This document shows positions 24,562-33,637 of a DNA stretch of 64,000 nucleotides, one piece after another. Position 1 is the first letter of the stretch, and every line of letters starts with the position of its first letter. Position numbers and translations under genes: made by a program. The notes below the pieces were generated by a model that was not told where the DNA came from, did no database searches, and saw nothing but the letters and a program-made list of their open reading frames with translations. This DNA comes from Solirubrobacter sp963736505 (lineage in GTDB: Bacteria; Actinomycetota; Thermoleophilia; Solirubrobacterales; Solirubrobacteraceae): contig CAVTOZ010000003.1 of NCBI GenBank assembly GCA_963736505.1, positions 1,302,001-1,366,000 of the forward strand, in the 5' to 3' direction.

Positions 24562-25409
24562 GCGCCGCCGCCGAACGCTTCGCGCAGGCACGCCCGCGGC
24601 TGCTGCGGCTCGCGTACAGCGAGCTCGGCGACGTCGGCGAGGCCGAGGACGTCGTGCAGGAGGCGTGGCTGCGCCTGGAGCGAGCGGACCCGGAGACGAT
24701 CGAGAACCTCGACGGCTGGCTGACCACCGTCGTCGCCCGGCTCGCGCTCGATCGCCTGCGGTCCGCTCGCGCGCGCCGCGAGACATATGTCGGTCCGTGG
24801 CTCCCGGAGCCGTTCGTGTCGGACGACCCGGCGGACCGCGTCACGCTCGACGAGTCGGTCAGCTACGCGCTGCTGACCGTGCTCGAGCAGCTCTCGCCCG
24901 CGGAGCGCACGGCGTTCGTGCTGCACGACGTGTTCGACGTGCCGTTCGGCGACGTCGCCGAGGTGGTCGGCCGGACGCCCGAGGCGGTGCGGCAGCTCGC
25001 CTCGCGCGCCCGCCGCCACGTCACGCGCGAGCGCCCGCGCTTCGCGGCCTCGCCCGCCGAGCACGATCGGGCCGTGCGAGCGTTCGCGCAGGCGGTCGCC
25101 GAGGGCGACATCGAGGGTCTCGTCGCGGTGCTCGACCCGGATGTGGTCTGGACGTCCGACGGCGGCGGGCGTGCCACCGCCGCGCGCAAGCCGTTGCGCG
25201 GCGGTGCGCGTATCGCGCGCGCCTGGGCGGCGCTGATGCCCAAGTTCGTGCGCGCGCCGATCGAGGTCGAGCTCAACGGGCGGCTCGGGCTTGTGCTCCC
25301 GAGCGCGGACGGCCATCGCGCGGCGCTCTCGTTCGTCGTCAGCGACGGACGCATCACGCGCATCGACGCCGTCCGCAACCCGGAGAAGCTGCGGCGCCTC
25401 AGCCGCTGA
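24558..25409 (+). CDS. ECF41/SigJ-type sigma factor with C-terminal SnoaL-like domain
   Basis: 283 residues. Sigma region 2 (LAYSELGDVGEAEDVVQEAWLRL) and region 4 (LSPAERTAFVLHDVFDVPFGDVAEVVGRTPEAVRQLASRARRHV) are followed by a SnoaL-like fold (about 175-283; AFAQAVAEGDIEGLVAVLDPDVVWTSDGGG). The linker holds YVGPWLPEP, the ECF41 signature. In this family the C-terminal domain acts in place of a separate anti-sigma factor and modulates activity. Coupled to the epimerase gene upstream; its last 11 bp overlap a convergent gene. Confidence 0.92.
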   Translation: MSAAAERFAQARPRLLRLAYSELGDVGEAEDVVQEAWLRLERADPETIENLDGWLTTVVARLALDRLRSARARRETYVGPWLPEPFVSDDPADRVTLDESVSYALLTVLEQLSPAERTAFVLHDVFDVPFGDVAEVVGRTPEAVRQLASRARRHVTRERPRFAASPAEHDRAVRAFAQAVAEGDIEGLVAVLDPDVVWTSDGGGRATAARKPLRGGARIARAWAALMPKFVRAPIEVELNGRLGLVLPSADGHRAALSFVVSDGRITRIDAVRNPEKLRRLSR

Positions 25410-25920
25410 CGGGCGTGATCGAGACGAACTTCACCTTCGTCGTGAACGACTGCGAGGCGCTGCCGCCCTGGACGGGCTCGAACACGACCGCGCCCGCACC
25501 GCCGCAGGGGAGGGTGAGCGTGGTCGGGATCGCCACCGGCCGGTCGTAGAGGGAGAAGACCGCGAGCGGGATCGACGCGGCGGCGGTCGTCGCCGTGGGG
25601 GACACGACGCGCAGCACGGCCGCGATCGTGCTCGCGGCGCCGGTGAACCCGAGCCCCGTCGCGGCGGACGGCGGGTACAGCTGGTGGACGCTGACCGACT
25701 GCCCCGGGGCGGGATGGCCGGTCTGGCCGGGCCGGATGACGGACGGGCAGGCCATGCGGATGGTGCTCTCGCGCGCCGCGTCGTTGACGAGGCCGTCGAA
25801 GAACTGGGCCGGGCGGATCGGGTGGATGGCCGGAGAAGGCGTCGGGCTCTGCGCGCGGGCGGCGCCGGCCGGCAGCAGCGAGGCGGCGACGATCGCGGCG
25901 GCAATCGCGGACTTGCGCAT
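25399..25920 (-). CDS. Secreted hypothetical protein, 173 aa
   Basis: The signal peptide MRKSAIAAAIVAASLLPAGAARA is followed by a beta-rich domain with two Cys (MACPSV and LPCGGAG) that may pair. Tail-to-tail overlap of 11 bp with the ECF41-type sigma gene. It lies 63 bp downstream of the sigma/anti-sigma fusion gene on the same strand order, but the order (fusion gene then this gene leftwards) leaves co-transcription open. No known domain. Confidence 0.75.
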   Translation of the reverse strand: MRKSAIAAAIVAASLLPAGAARAQSPTPSPAIHPIRPAQFFDGLVNDAARESTIRMACPSVIRPGQTGHPAPGQSVSVHQLYPPSAATGLGFTGAASTIAAVLRVVSPTATTAAASIPLAVFSLYDRPVAIPTTLTLPCGGAGAVVFEPVQGGSASQSFTTKVKFVSITPVSG

Positions 25921-25983
25921 GTGGGACCTCCTGGCGCTCTGGGCGCCGATGGTTGAGAACGGGCGTCTTGCGACGCGGGTGGG

Positions 25984-27288
25984 CTATGGGGTCGGCGTCG
26001 GCGTGGGAGCGCGGATGACTGCGGTGCTCGGTCTCGGCGTCGCGGTGGCGGTGGGAGTGGGGGTGACGACGGCGGTCGGCGTGGGGGTCGGGATCGTGGC
26101 CGAGACCGATGGCTTCTTCGCCGGCGTCGGCGTCGGGGTCGGCGGGGGCGCGTCGACCGCTGCCGCGGAGGGCTGACCCGGCGTCGCGGTGGCGGTCGGC
26201 GTCACGACCGGCGTGGCCGTGGCGGTCGCCGTCACGGTGGGCGTGGGGGAGGCGGCGACCGTCGAGCCGCGGCGCCGCTCGCCGATCGCCGGTCGCTCCG
26301 CGGTCACGCGCGTGATCCGGCGCGGCGGCGTGCGCACGGCCGACCGCGGACTCGATCGCGCGCGCGTGGTCGCGGCCGGCGAGACGGTCGCACGCGCGAG
26401 CTCATGCGGCGGAGCGGTCGCGGCGGCCGCCACGGGCGCCCCGCGCGGCGGGGGCGCACCCTCGGCGGCGATCACCCCGCCGGTCGTGATCGCGGCGCCG
26501 GCGACGACGATCGCCACCTTCGCGGCCGTCGCGCCCGCCGCGGTCCCGCCCATCCCGAGCACCAGGTGGCTCGCCGCGGCGAGCGGCCCGGTCGGCGCCA
26601 GCGAGGCCAGGCCGCGGCGCACGCCGCGCAGGCCGTCCCGGTACTGCCGGCACGGGGCACACTCGTGCAGATGCCGCCACGCGAGGCCGCTCGCCCGCAC
26701 CCCGCGGTCACACGCGAGCGCGAGATCCGCCCGCACCGACTCGCAGGCGGCGTTGCGCGCCGTCGCCGCATCCACGAGGCCCTTGCGCGCCCGCACGAGC
26801 GCCGACTTGACCGCCGGCACCGACAGGTCCAGCGCCACCGCGAGCTCCGAGTAGCTCATCCCCTGCAGCTCGCGCATCAGCAACGCGGACCGCTGCTGCG
26901 CGGGCAGCCGCTGGAGGTCGCCGATCAGCGAGCGCAGCTCCTCCCGCCGCTCGGTCAGCTGCGTCGGATCGTCCTCCGGCGCCGGCCCGGCGGCCAACAC
27001 GTCGCGCGGCTCGGGCGTGAGCTTGCGCAGCAGATCGACGCAGCGATTGTGCGCGACGAAGTACAGCCATGGACGCAACGCGACCGTCCGCTCGCTCGTC
27101 CGCAACGTCCGGTACGCGCGCACGAACACGTCCTGCACGACGTCCTCGGCATCCTGCCGGGCACCCCCGAGCATCTGCAGCGCGTACGCGTACAGGTGCG
27201 CGTGGTAGCGATCGTGGACCGCGCGGAACGCGTCATCGCTGCCGGCCCGGAACCGCGCCACCAGTTGCTCATCGGAACGCAGCCGCAT
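25984..27288 (-). CDS. ECF sigma factor fused to zinc anti-sigma domain, membrane segment and Thr/Pro tail
   Basis: 434 residues. Residues 1-172 are a full ECF sigma factor (region 2 EDVVQDVFVRAYRTL; region 4 LPAQQRSALLMRELQGMSYSELAVALDLSVPAVKSALVRARKGL). Residues 180-225 hold a zinc anti-sigma motif, His206-x3-Cys210-x2-Cys213. Residues about 254-275 (AKVAIVVAGAAITTGGVIAA) form a single membrane helix. The last 160 residues are basic, then rich in Thr-Pro repeats that would lie outside the cell. The whole looks like a membrane-tethered, self-inhibited sigma factor. The ATG start at 27288 has TTAAGT 6 nt upstream. The tail DNA is low-complexity (GGCGTCGGGGT-type repeats). Confidence 0.85.
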   Translation of the reverse strand: MRLRSDEQLVARFRAGSDDAFRAVHDRYHAHLYAYALQMLGGARQDAEDVVQDVFVRAYRTLRTSERTVALRPWLYFVAHNRCVDLLRKLTPEPRDVLAAGPAPEDDPTQLTERREELRSLIGDLQRLPAQQRSALLMRELQGMSYSELAVALDLSVPAVKSALVRARKGLVDAATARNAACESVRADLALACDRGVRASGLAWRHLHECAPCRQYRDGLRGVRRGLASLAPTGPLAAASHLVLGMGGTAAGATAAKVAIVVAGAAITTGGVIAAEGAPPPRGAPVAAAATAPPHELARATVSPAATTRARSSPRSAVRTPPRRITRVTAERPAIGERRRGSTVAASPTPTVTATATATPVVTPTATATPGQPSAAAVDAPPPTPTPTPAKKPSVSATIPTPTPTAVVTPTPTATATPRPSTAVIRAPTPTPTP

Positions 27289-27323
27289 CCACCCACTTAA
27301 ACGATCGAGCGACCCGAGGGTTC

Positions 27324-27716
27324 TCAATCTTGTGGCTCGGACCCGTTCATCGTGTGCCAGCGCCAGGCTCCCTCGCGCCGGACCAGCACGACGCTGATGC
27401 GGTAGTGCATGGTCAGCGGCTCGCGGTCTTCGTAGTCGACCAGCAGGGTGCCGCCGGCATTGACCCAGGCCACGTCGCCCTCGTCGTGGACCACGCGCGT
27501 GTCCCAGTCGAACGTGAGCGTGAACGGTCGCGCGACGACGTCGCGGTGGAGCGCGGCGATGGCTTCGGTGCCGATCGCGAGCTCTCCCAGGTCGGAGCCG
27601 GACATCCAGATGTCGGCGTCGTCCGCGAACAGCGCGGTCGCGGCGGCGGCGTCGCGATCGACCGTCAAGCGGTCGAAGAACGCGCCGAAGGCGGCAAGGA
27701 TCTCGGTGTGGGCCAT
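27324..27716 (-). CDS. SnoaL/NTF2-like protein (DUF4440 type)
   Basis: A 130-residue single-domain NTF2-like fold: MAHTEILAAFGAFFDRLTVDRDAAAATALFADDADIWM, then TFDWDTRVVHDEGDVAWVNAGGTLLV and a closing RREGAWRWHTMN. These proteins are small-molecule binding proteins or isomerases. Upstream of the ATG is TTGACG but no clear -10 box in the leaderless position. It lies 35 bp upstream of the sigma fusion gene on the same strand and may be co-transcribed with it. Confidence 0.85.
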   Translation of the reverse strand: MAHTEILAAFGAFFDRLTVDRDAAAATALFADDADIWMSGSDLGELAIGTEAIAALHRDVVARPFTLTFDWDTRVVHDEGDVAWVNAGGTLLVDYEDREPLTMHYRISVVLVRREGAWRWHTMNGSEPQD

Positions 27717-27766
27717 GGTTGTCCGTCAACGCGGCAACGGCGCGTTCCGTGATGTTGCCGCAAGCG

Positions 27767-28804
27767 CTAGAGCGGCCGCGTGGAGACGAACTTCAGCGGA
27801 TCGGTGCGCACGAGGTCGAGCGGGAACGGCCCCGGGCCATACGGATACGAGGTCGATCCGGGCTGCGGCGGGATTGCCGGGCAGCCCGGAGTGCAGGTGC
27901 CGAGCCGCAGGTAGCGGCCCCCGCCATCGGCGGCGAGGCCGTAGGTTGTGCGCGGGAGCGTGGTCGACGTGTAGCGATGCTTGGCGATGTCGTAGCGGTA
28001 GATCGCGTCCGGCGACGCGTAGAAGAACGAGCGCGCGAATGACAGGCTCCCGTCCTCGAACGACAGCCCGATGAACTCCTTGCGCACGCTGATCGCGCCG
28101 ACGGCGGTTTCCGCCACGCGCGTCGCCGTGCCGTGGTCGACCAGCCGCACCTCGACATTGGGCGCGTCGATCGTGCCCGGCCCGGCGTGCACGACGGCGG
28201 CGAGCCGGCTGCCGTGCAACTCGACCTCATCGACCTTGCCGTAGGTCGTCTTGCGGCAGGCGCCGGCGCGGCATTCCTTCGCCGGCATCACATCGATGCG
28301 GGTGGAGCGGATGTCAGGCTTGTCGAGCGGACGCGTGTAGACATGCGGCATCACGCGGGCACTGGTGAACGGCGACTGCGTGCGCGCGAACGCGATCTCG
28401 TCCTTCCAGATCGACGGCGCGACCTCCTCCGAACTCGTGTTGGCGCCTGCGATCGGCGCCTCCGTCCCGGTCGCGAACGAGTAGCGGTAGAGATCGCAGC
28501 CGGTCGCATAGACAACCTCAGTGGCGATCGGGCAGCGCGAGTAGACGAGCGTCGGCTTGCCGTCCGGGCCGGGTCCGACGTCGAGGTCGAACGGGACCGG
28601 CTGGGGCGCGAGCGGCAGCAGCTCGGGGGCGCCGCCGCGGATCACCGCCAGCCGGTATTGGTAGGTGACAGCGTCGAACTGGCTGTACGCGATCACGCCG
28701 CCCCAGGAGTCGATCGACACGCGCTGCGTGTCGAACGGCGCGGCCGTGGGGGCGAGCGGCTGAGCGGCGTTCGCGGTGGCGGGCAGTGCAAGCGCTGCCG
28801 TCAA
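27767..28804 (-). CDS. Secreted beta-propeller-like hypothetical protein
   Basis: About 345 residues with repeated short beta motifs (GVIAYSQFDAVTYQYRLAVIRGG, DGKPTLVYSRC, CDLYRYSFATG, KDEIAFARTQ, GRYLRLGTC), suggesting a degenerate propeller. The only canonical start is TTG 28804, which gives just MTAALALPATANA and no basic N-region. An in-frame ATT at 28840 would give IAGIPRLLRILCLTAALALP, a complete signal peptide. An in-frame stop lies a little further upstream and no ATG, GTG or TTG occurs between. The 5' end is therefore uncertain. Confidence 0.7.
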   Translation of the reverse strand: MTAALALPATANAAQPLAPTAAPFDTQRVSIDSWGGVIAYSQFDAVTYQYRLAVIRGGAPELLPLAPQPVPFDLDVGPGPDGKPTLVYSRCPIATEVVYATGCDLYRYSFATGTEAPIAGANTSSEEVAPSIWKDEIAFARTQSPFTSARVMPHVYTRPLDKPDIRSTRIDVMPAKECRAGACRKTTYGKVDEVELHGSRLAAVVHAGPGTIDAPNVEVRLVDHGTATRVAETAVGAISVRKEFIGLSFEDGSLSFARSFFYASPDAIYRYDIAKHRYTSTTLPRTTYGLAADGGGRYLRLGTCTPGCPAIPPQPGSTSYPYGPGPFPLDLVRTDPLKFVSTRPL

Positions 28805-28912
28805 GCAGAGGATGCGAAGAAGTCGAGGGATGCCCGCAATGTGATGCGCGAACGCAGCGATTGCATCCGTATCCGGCCCGTTGAGCGGTCAGTGGAGACT
28901 ACGGCGGTGTGC

Positions 28913-30700
28913 TCACCGCTGAACCGCTGGCGTGACGACGAGCCGGCGCGTCACGCCGCCGACCGACAGCGTGACGATGAAGCGCCGCGCGTGTGGAGGC
29001 CGCGCGGCGATGAGCCGCACGCGCTGCGTCCCCGCGCGCAGCGCGAGCACGCGTCGCGCCAGGACGCGGTGGCCCGCGGTCAGCTTCGCCGTCGTGCGCA
29101 AGGGCGCGCCGGCGACGATCTCGAAGCGAAGGCCGCGCAGGAGCGCGGTGCGCGTGATGCGTCGCGGGACGCCGCGAAGGCTCACGCGCGGGGCCGGTCG
29201 TAGGGCAGGGGTCGTCGCCGGGGGAGTGGGCGTGACCGTGATCGGCGCGGTGGGCGTGACCGGGCCCGCCGCGGCCGAGTCCGGACCGTCGCCGATCGGG
29301 TTCACGGCGTGCACGGCGAACGTGTAGGCGCGGCCATCCTGGAGGCCGCCGACGGTCGCGAACGTGCGCGCGTCGGCGGTCGTGACGCGCGCGCCGCCCG
29401 GGCTGGCCACGACGACGTAGCGCTGGACCGGCGCGCCGCCGTCGGAGGCGGGCGGAGCCCAGGTGACGGCCGCCGTGCCGTCGCCGGCCGTCGCGGTGAC
29501 GTCCACCGGGGCCGCCGGCAGGTTCACCGGCACGTAGGTCTCGGCGGATCGCGTGATGCCGCCGCCCGCGTCGGTCGCGCCGCCGGCCACGAGCACCGAT
29601 CCGTCCCGGAGCACCGCCGCGCCGGCGCCCACGCGCGGGGTCGAGAGCTCCTTCGCCGCCGACCATGCGTCGGCTGCCGGGTCGTAGATCTCTGCCCCCG
29701 AGATGACCGGGACGCCGTTGCCGCCGTCCGAGCCCGAGCCGCCGCCTGCCACCAGCACGCGGCCGCCCGGCAGCGGCGCGGCGACGGCGAGGTCGTGCGC
29801 GACCCGCAGCGGAGCCGCCGCCGTGAAGCGGTTCGCCGCCGGGTCGTACACGGCGGCGGACTCGAGCGGGGTGAGCTTGCCGGAGGCTCCGCCGGCGATC
29901 AGCGCGCGCCCGCCGGGCAGCGGCGCCGCCTGCGCGGCGACGCGAGCGTCGGAGAGCGCGTTGGCGACCGGCGTCCACGCGCCCGCGGCGGGGTCGTAGA
30001 CCTCGCCGCCGGCGAGCGCCGCACCGCGGTCGAGCCCGGAGGCGACCAGCACGCGACCATCGCCCACGACGACGCCGACGGCCTCGGCGCGCGGGGTCGT
30101 GAGCGGCGGACCAGCCGTGAACGTGTCCGTCGCGGGGTCGTAGATGTCGGTCGCGGCCGTCGCCTCGTCGGCCGCGTCGAAGCCGCCCGCGATCAGCACG
30201 CGGCCGTCGGGCAGCGGCTCGGCGACGCCCCAGCCATGGGCGGCGGTCGGCGCGCCCCGGGTAGGAGCGAACGTCCCGCTCGCGGGGTCGTAGAGCTCGG
30301 CGCTGCGCAGGCCGGCGCCGATGTCGGTCCCCGCTGCGCCGCCCACGATCAGCACCTTGCCGCTGCGCAGCGGCGATGCCGTCTGTCCGGCGCGCGCCAC
30401 GGTGAGCGCGCCCGTCGCCGTCCAGCTCGCGGTCGACGGGTCGAAGAGCTCTGCGCTGCTGGTGGCCGTGAGCGGGAAGCCGGTCTGCCCGCCGGCGACG
30501 AGCACGCGGCCGTCGGGCAGCGTCGTCGCGCTCGGGAGGATCCGGCCGGTGCCCAGGGTGCCCGCCGGCTGCCACGAGTCCGGCCGGACCGCGGCGGTCG
30601 CGACGCCTGCGCCGCTGAACGCGGCGACGCACGACGCGAGGGCGAGGAAGGCCATGATCGGGCCAGTCGTGCGTGTGTTGGATTTGCCGGCGGTGTGCAT
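28913..30700 (-). CDS. Secreted Kelch-repeat protein with FN3 domain
   Basis: 595 residues. The signal/anchor segment around IMAFLALASCVAAFSGAGVATA is followed by about eight Kelch blades (residues 60-390) with the signature LPDGRVLVAGG...SAELYDPA...W. A fibronectin type III domain follows (about 395-480; APVDVTATAGDGTAAVTWAPP) and a basic C-terminal beta-domain (RVRLIAARPPHARRF). Likely a secreted glycan- or protein-binding propeller; the galactose-oxidase-type Cys-Tyr site is not evident. ATG 30700 is used; ATG 30655 would remove the polar leader. Divergent from the Gly-rich/NHL gene. Confidence 0.85.
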   Translation of the reverse strand: MHTAGKSNTRTTGPIMAFLALASCVAAFSGAGVATAAVRPDSWQPAGTLGTGRILPSATTLPDGRVLVAGGQTGFPLTATSSAELFDPSTASWTATGALTVARAGQTASPLRSGKVLIVGGAAGTDIGAGLRSAELYDPASGTFAPTRGAPTAAHGWGVAEPLPDGRVLIAGGFDAADEATAATDIYDPATDTFTAGPPLTTPRAEAVGVVVGDGRVLVASGLDRGAALAGGEVYDPAAGAWTPVANALSDARVAAQAAPLPGGRALIAGGASGKLTPLESAAVYDPAANRFTAAAPLRVAHDLAVAAPLPGGRVLVAGGGSGSDGGNGVPVISGAEIYDPAADAWSAAKELSTPRVGAGAAVLRDGSVLVAGGATDAGGGITRSAETYVPVNLPAAPVDVTATAGDGTAAVTWAPPASDGGAPVQRYVVVASPGGARVTTADARTFATVGGLQDGRAYTFAVHAVNPIGDGPDSAAAGPVTPTAPITVTPTPPATTPALRPAPRVSLRGVPRRITRTALLRGLRFEIVAGAPLRTTAKLTAGHRVLARRVLALRAGTQRVRLIAARPPHARRFIVTLSVGGVTRRLVVTPAVQR

Positions 30701-30756
30701 GTCACCAGCATCCGCGGCGTCGGGCGGCCGCACATCGAGGCGTGCACGGAGCCTGC

Positions 30757-30776
30757 CTTCAGTGCCACCACTGAAG
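30757..30776. promoter_or_regulatory. Perfect 8-bp inverted repeat between divergent secreted-protein genes
   Basis: CTTCAGTG-CCAC-CACTGAAG lies in the 152-bp gap between the Kelch gene (start 30700) and the Gly-rich gene (start 30853). The position suits an operator shared by both. A second, weaker dyad (GGGGTGACTCACTCCCC) lies near 30808-30824. Binding protein unknown. Confidence 0.4.
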
Positions 30777-30852
30777 TCGTCGCGGCGGCGTAACGCACGA
30801 TCGGACGGGGTGACTCACTCCCCATCCCAAATCGGACACGAGGTCCATTCAC

Positions 30853-33483
30853 ATGACAAGCTCCCACCCACGCCGTCGCAGGGCGGCCGCGCTCGCCGTG
30901 CCGCTGCTCGCCTCCGCCGCGTTGCTCGCACAGACGGGCACGGCCTCAGCCGCGCTGCCCGGTCGCGTCCCGCACTCGCAGACGTTCGCCTACACCGGCT
31001 CCGCGCAGGACTTCGTCGTGCCCCAGGGCGTGACGTCATTGACGTTGACCGTCGACGGCGCGTCAGGCGGCGACGGCGAGAGCACGTCGGTCAATACGCC
31101 CGGCGGGGCCGGCGGGCATGGCGGCCGGATCGTCGAGACGGTCGTCGTCCACGGCGGCCAGCACCTCAGGATCTCCCCGGGCGGGGCCGGCCAGGCCGCC
31201 GCGGCGCCGCAGGGCGCCGGCGCCGGCGGCAGCGCGTCCGGCGGCGCCTCCAACGGCGGCAGCGGCGGCTTCGGCGACGGCAATGACACGACGACGGGCG
31301 GCAGCGGCGGCGGCGGCGGAGCGGCGACCGAGGTCGACCTGCTCGGCAACCCGGCGGCCGGTGTCGACGACCAGGTCCTGGCCGTCGCGGCCGGCGGCGG
31401 GGGCGGCGGCGGCACGGGCGCGATCGTCCTGTACTACGGCGGCCCCGCCGGAAGCGGCGGGCGACCGGCCGGCGGAGGCGTCGGCGGGACCGGGCCCGGC
31501 GCCGGCGGCGGCGGAACCGGCGGCACGGGCGCCCACCCGTACGGAGACGCCGGCGGCAATTCGCCGACGTTCAGCCAGGGCGGCGGCGGAGGCGGAGGCG
31601 GAGGCGGCTACGACCAGGCGACCGGCGCCGGCGCCGGCTCCGGCGGCGCGGCCGGCGGCTTCGGTGCCGGCGCGGGCGGAGGCGGGGGAGGCGGACGCTC
31701 CTTCGCGAACACCGTCAACGCCGTGTACAGCACCGCGCCGTCCGCCGGCAACGGCTCGGTGACGGTCGGGTGGGCGACGCCCGGCGTAGGTCAGATGCTC
31801 ACGCTGACGCCCAACCCGGTGGTGGCCGGCACGACGCAGACGGTGACGGACGTCGTGACCTCGAGCGAGCCGAACGGCCCGGCCCCGACCGGCACGGTCA
31901 CGATCAAGCTCCAGGGTCTCACGGTCGGCACGGCCGCGCTCGCCGCGACCAGCGCGAACACCGCTCGGGCGGTGGTCTCGGTGCCGATCTCCGCGAACCG
32001 GGCCGGCGGCGCCTCGCTGTGGGCGGTCTACTCCGGCGACGCCGTGTATCCGAGCGACCAGACCCCGAACGTGAACGACAACGTGATCCGGCCGACGAAG
32101 CTGGCGGTCCTCGCCGACCCGCTGCCCGAGGGGGCGATCGGCAAGCCGTACACGCAGCCGCTCACCGCCGTCGCGGGCGTGGGCACGCTGAAGTGGAGCA
32201 TCGCCGGCGGCACGCTGCCGAAGGGCCTCTCGTTGACGAAGGGCGGGACCATCGCGGGTACGCCGACGACCGCCGGCACCAGCGCGTTCAAGGTCCAGGT
32301 CACCGACTCGTCGATGAAGGCGACCGCGCAGCTCAGCCTCACCGTCAACCCGGCGGTCCAGTCCGCCGTGTACGTGGTCAACGGCGGCAACAGCGCCGTG
32401 CACTCGTTCGCGCTGGGCGCCTCGGGCAACGTCGCGCCGCTGACGTCGCTGACCGGCGGCGCCACCGGCCTCAACGGGACGACCGCGGTGGCGATCGGGA
32501 CCGACGGCCGCGTCTACGTGGCGAGCGCCAACAACCAGTCGATCCGCGAGTACCCCTACGGAGCGACCGGCAACGCCACGCCCGACGCGGTGATCGCCGG
32601 CCCGACGACCGGTCTCGCGTCGCCGCAGGCGCTGGCGCTGGACGACCAGGGCCGCCTCTACGTCGCCAACGCGGCGAGCAACTCGATCACGGTCTATGCG
32701 CCGGAGGTGACGGGCGACGCCAAGCCGGTCGCCATGCTCAGCGGAGCCCATACGGGGCTCGGCAACCCCTCCGCGGTGACGATCGACGGGCGCGGGCGGC
32801 TGTGGGTCGCGAACCTCGCCACCAACAGCCTCACGGTCTACCCCGCGGGAGCTGACGGCGACGTCGCGCCCGTCGCCACGGTGCAGGGCGCCGCGACCGG
32901 GCTCAACGGCCCGGAAGGCCTCGCGCTCGACGCGGCCGGCAACGTGCTCGTGGCCAACACCTACGGCGAGTCGATCGCCGAGTTCGCGACCACGGCCGCC
33001 GGCAACGTCGCGCCGCTGCGGACGATCGCGGGCGCGGCCACCGGGCTGTCGTTCCCGATCGGCATCGACGTCGACGCCGCCGGCGCGATCTACGTCGCCA
33101 ACCAGTTCGCCGGCGTCAGCGAGTTCAGCGCGGCCGCGAGCGGCAACGCGGCGCCGGTCGCGACCATCTCCGGCGCGGCGACTGGCCTCTCCTCGCCGGG
33201 GCATCTCGCCGTCGCCCCGCCGCTGTCGGTGCGGACGCGCGCACTCCCGCACGCGCGCGTGGGCGCCCGCTACGACGCTCGCCTGCGAGCGAGCCTCGGG
33301 ACGACGCCGTACCGCTGGACCGTCATCCGCGGCCACGTCCCGCCGGGGCTCCACCTCCGCCGCGGACGCCTGAGCGGGCGCCCGCTGCGGCGCGGCACGT
33401 ACCGCTTCACGGTTCGCGTCGCCGACTCGTCGCGCCCGGTCATGCGGGCGTCGCAGCGACTCGCGGTCACCGTCCGGCCGTGA
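30853..33483 (+). CDS. Secreted Gly-rich, Ig-like and NHL-repeat protein
   Basis: 876 residues. Signal peptide MTSSHPRRRRAAALAVPLLASAALLA. Residues 45-315 are a Gly-rich domain like those of ALK-type receptors (TFAYTGSAQDFVVPQGVTSLTLTVDGASGG, many Gly/Ser runs, ending GNGSVTVGWATP). A Big_3-like Ig module (about 320-410) and a putative Ig (He_PIG type, about 415-500; IGKPYTQPL..GGTLPKGLSL) follow, then six NHL-type blades (505-790; recurrent LALDDQGRLYVANAASNSITVYAP), and a second He_PIG module. No enzyme motif; likely an extracellular scaffold or polymer-binding protein. The DNA of the Gly-rich part is highly repetitive. Confidence 0.85.
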   Translation: MTSSHPRRRRAAALAVPLLASAALLAQTGTASAALPGRVPHSQTFAYTGSAQDFVVPQGVTSLTLTVDGASGGDGESTSVNTPGGAGGHGGRIVETVVVHGGQHLRISPGGAGQAAAAPQGAGAGGSASGGASNGGSGGFGDGNDTTTGGSGGGGGAATEVDLLGNPAAGVDDQVLAVAAGGGGGGGTGAIVLYYGGPAGSGGRPAGGGVGGTGPGAGGGGTGGTGAHPYGDAGGNSPTFSQGGGGGGGGGGYDQATGAGAGSGGAAGGFGAGAGGGGGGGRSFANTVNAVYSTAPSAGNGSVTVGWATPGVGQMLTLTPNPVVAGTTQTVTDVVTSSEPNGPAPTGTVTIKLQGLTVGTAALAATSANTARAVVSVPISANRAGGASLWAVYSGDAVYPSDQTPNVNDNVIRPTKLAVLADPLPEGAIGKPYTQPLTAVAGVGTLKWSIAGGTLPKGLSLTKGGTIAGTPTTAGTSAFKVQVTDSSMKATAQLSLTVNPAVQSAVYVVNGGNSAVHSFALGASGNVAPLTSLTGGATGLNGTTAVAIGTDGRVYVASANNQSIREYPYGATGNATPDAVIAGPTTGLASPQALALDDQGRLYVANAASNSITVYAPEVTGDAKPVAMLSGAHTGLGNPSAVTIDGRGRLWVANLATNSLTVYPAGADGDVAPVATVQGAATGLNGPEGLALDAAGNVLVANTYGESIAEFATTAAGNVAPLRTIAGAATGLSFPIGIDVDAAGAIYVANQFAGVSEFSAAASGNAAPVATISGAATGLSSPGHLAVAPPLSVRTRALPHARVGARYDARLRASLGTTPYRWTVIRGHVPPGLHLRRGRLSGRPLRRGTYRFTVRVADSSRPVMRASQRLAVTVRP

Positions 33484-33493
33484 CATGACGCGC

Positions 33494-33519
33494 GTGAGCC
33501 CCGCCCCGGCGGGGCTCAC
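33494..33519 (+). terminator. Terminator hairpin after the Gly-rich/NHL gene
   Basis: GTGAGCCCCG (33494-33503), 6-nt loop, CGGGGCTCAC (33510-33519), a perfect 10-bp GC-rich stem 11 bp after the stop codon. Confidence 0.7.
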
Positions 33520-33637
33520 GCAGCGCGTGATCACGAAATCCGGTGCGGCCTCAGGGTGACCTCACATGCCTCGGGTCTAATCCGTCGGCCGCAGCGAGGG
33601 GTTGCGGCTGATCCTCATATCCCTTGGAGGGGGCTCC

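Noticed and set aside
31063..33534. 823-codon minus-strand ORF opposite the Gly-rich/NHL gene
   Set aside because: Shadow frame made possible by high GC; the plus strand has a signal peptide and recognisable repeats.
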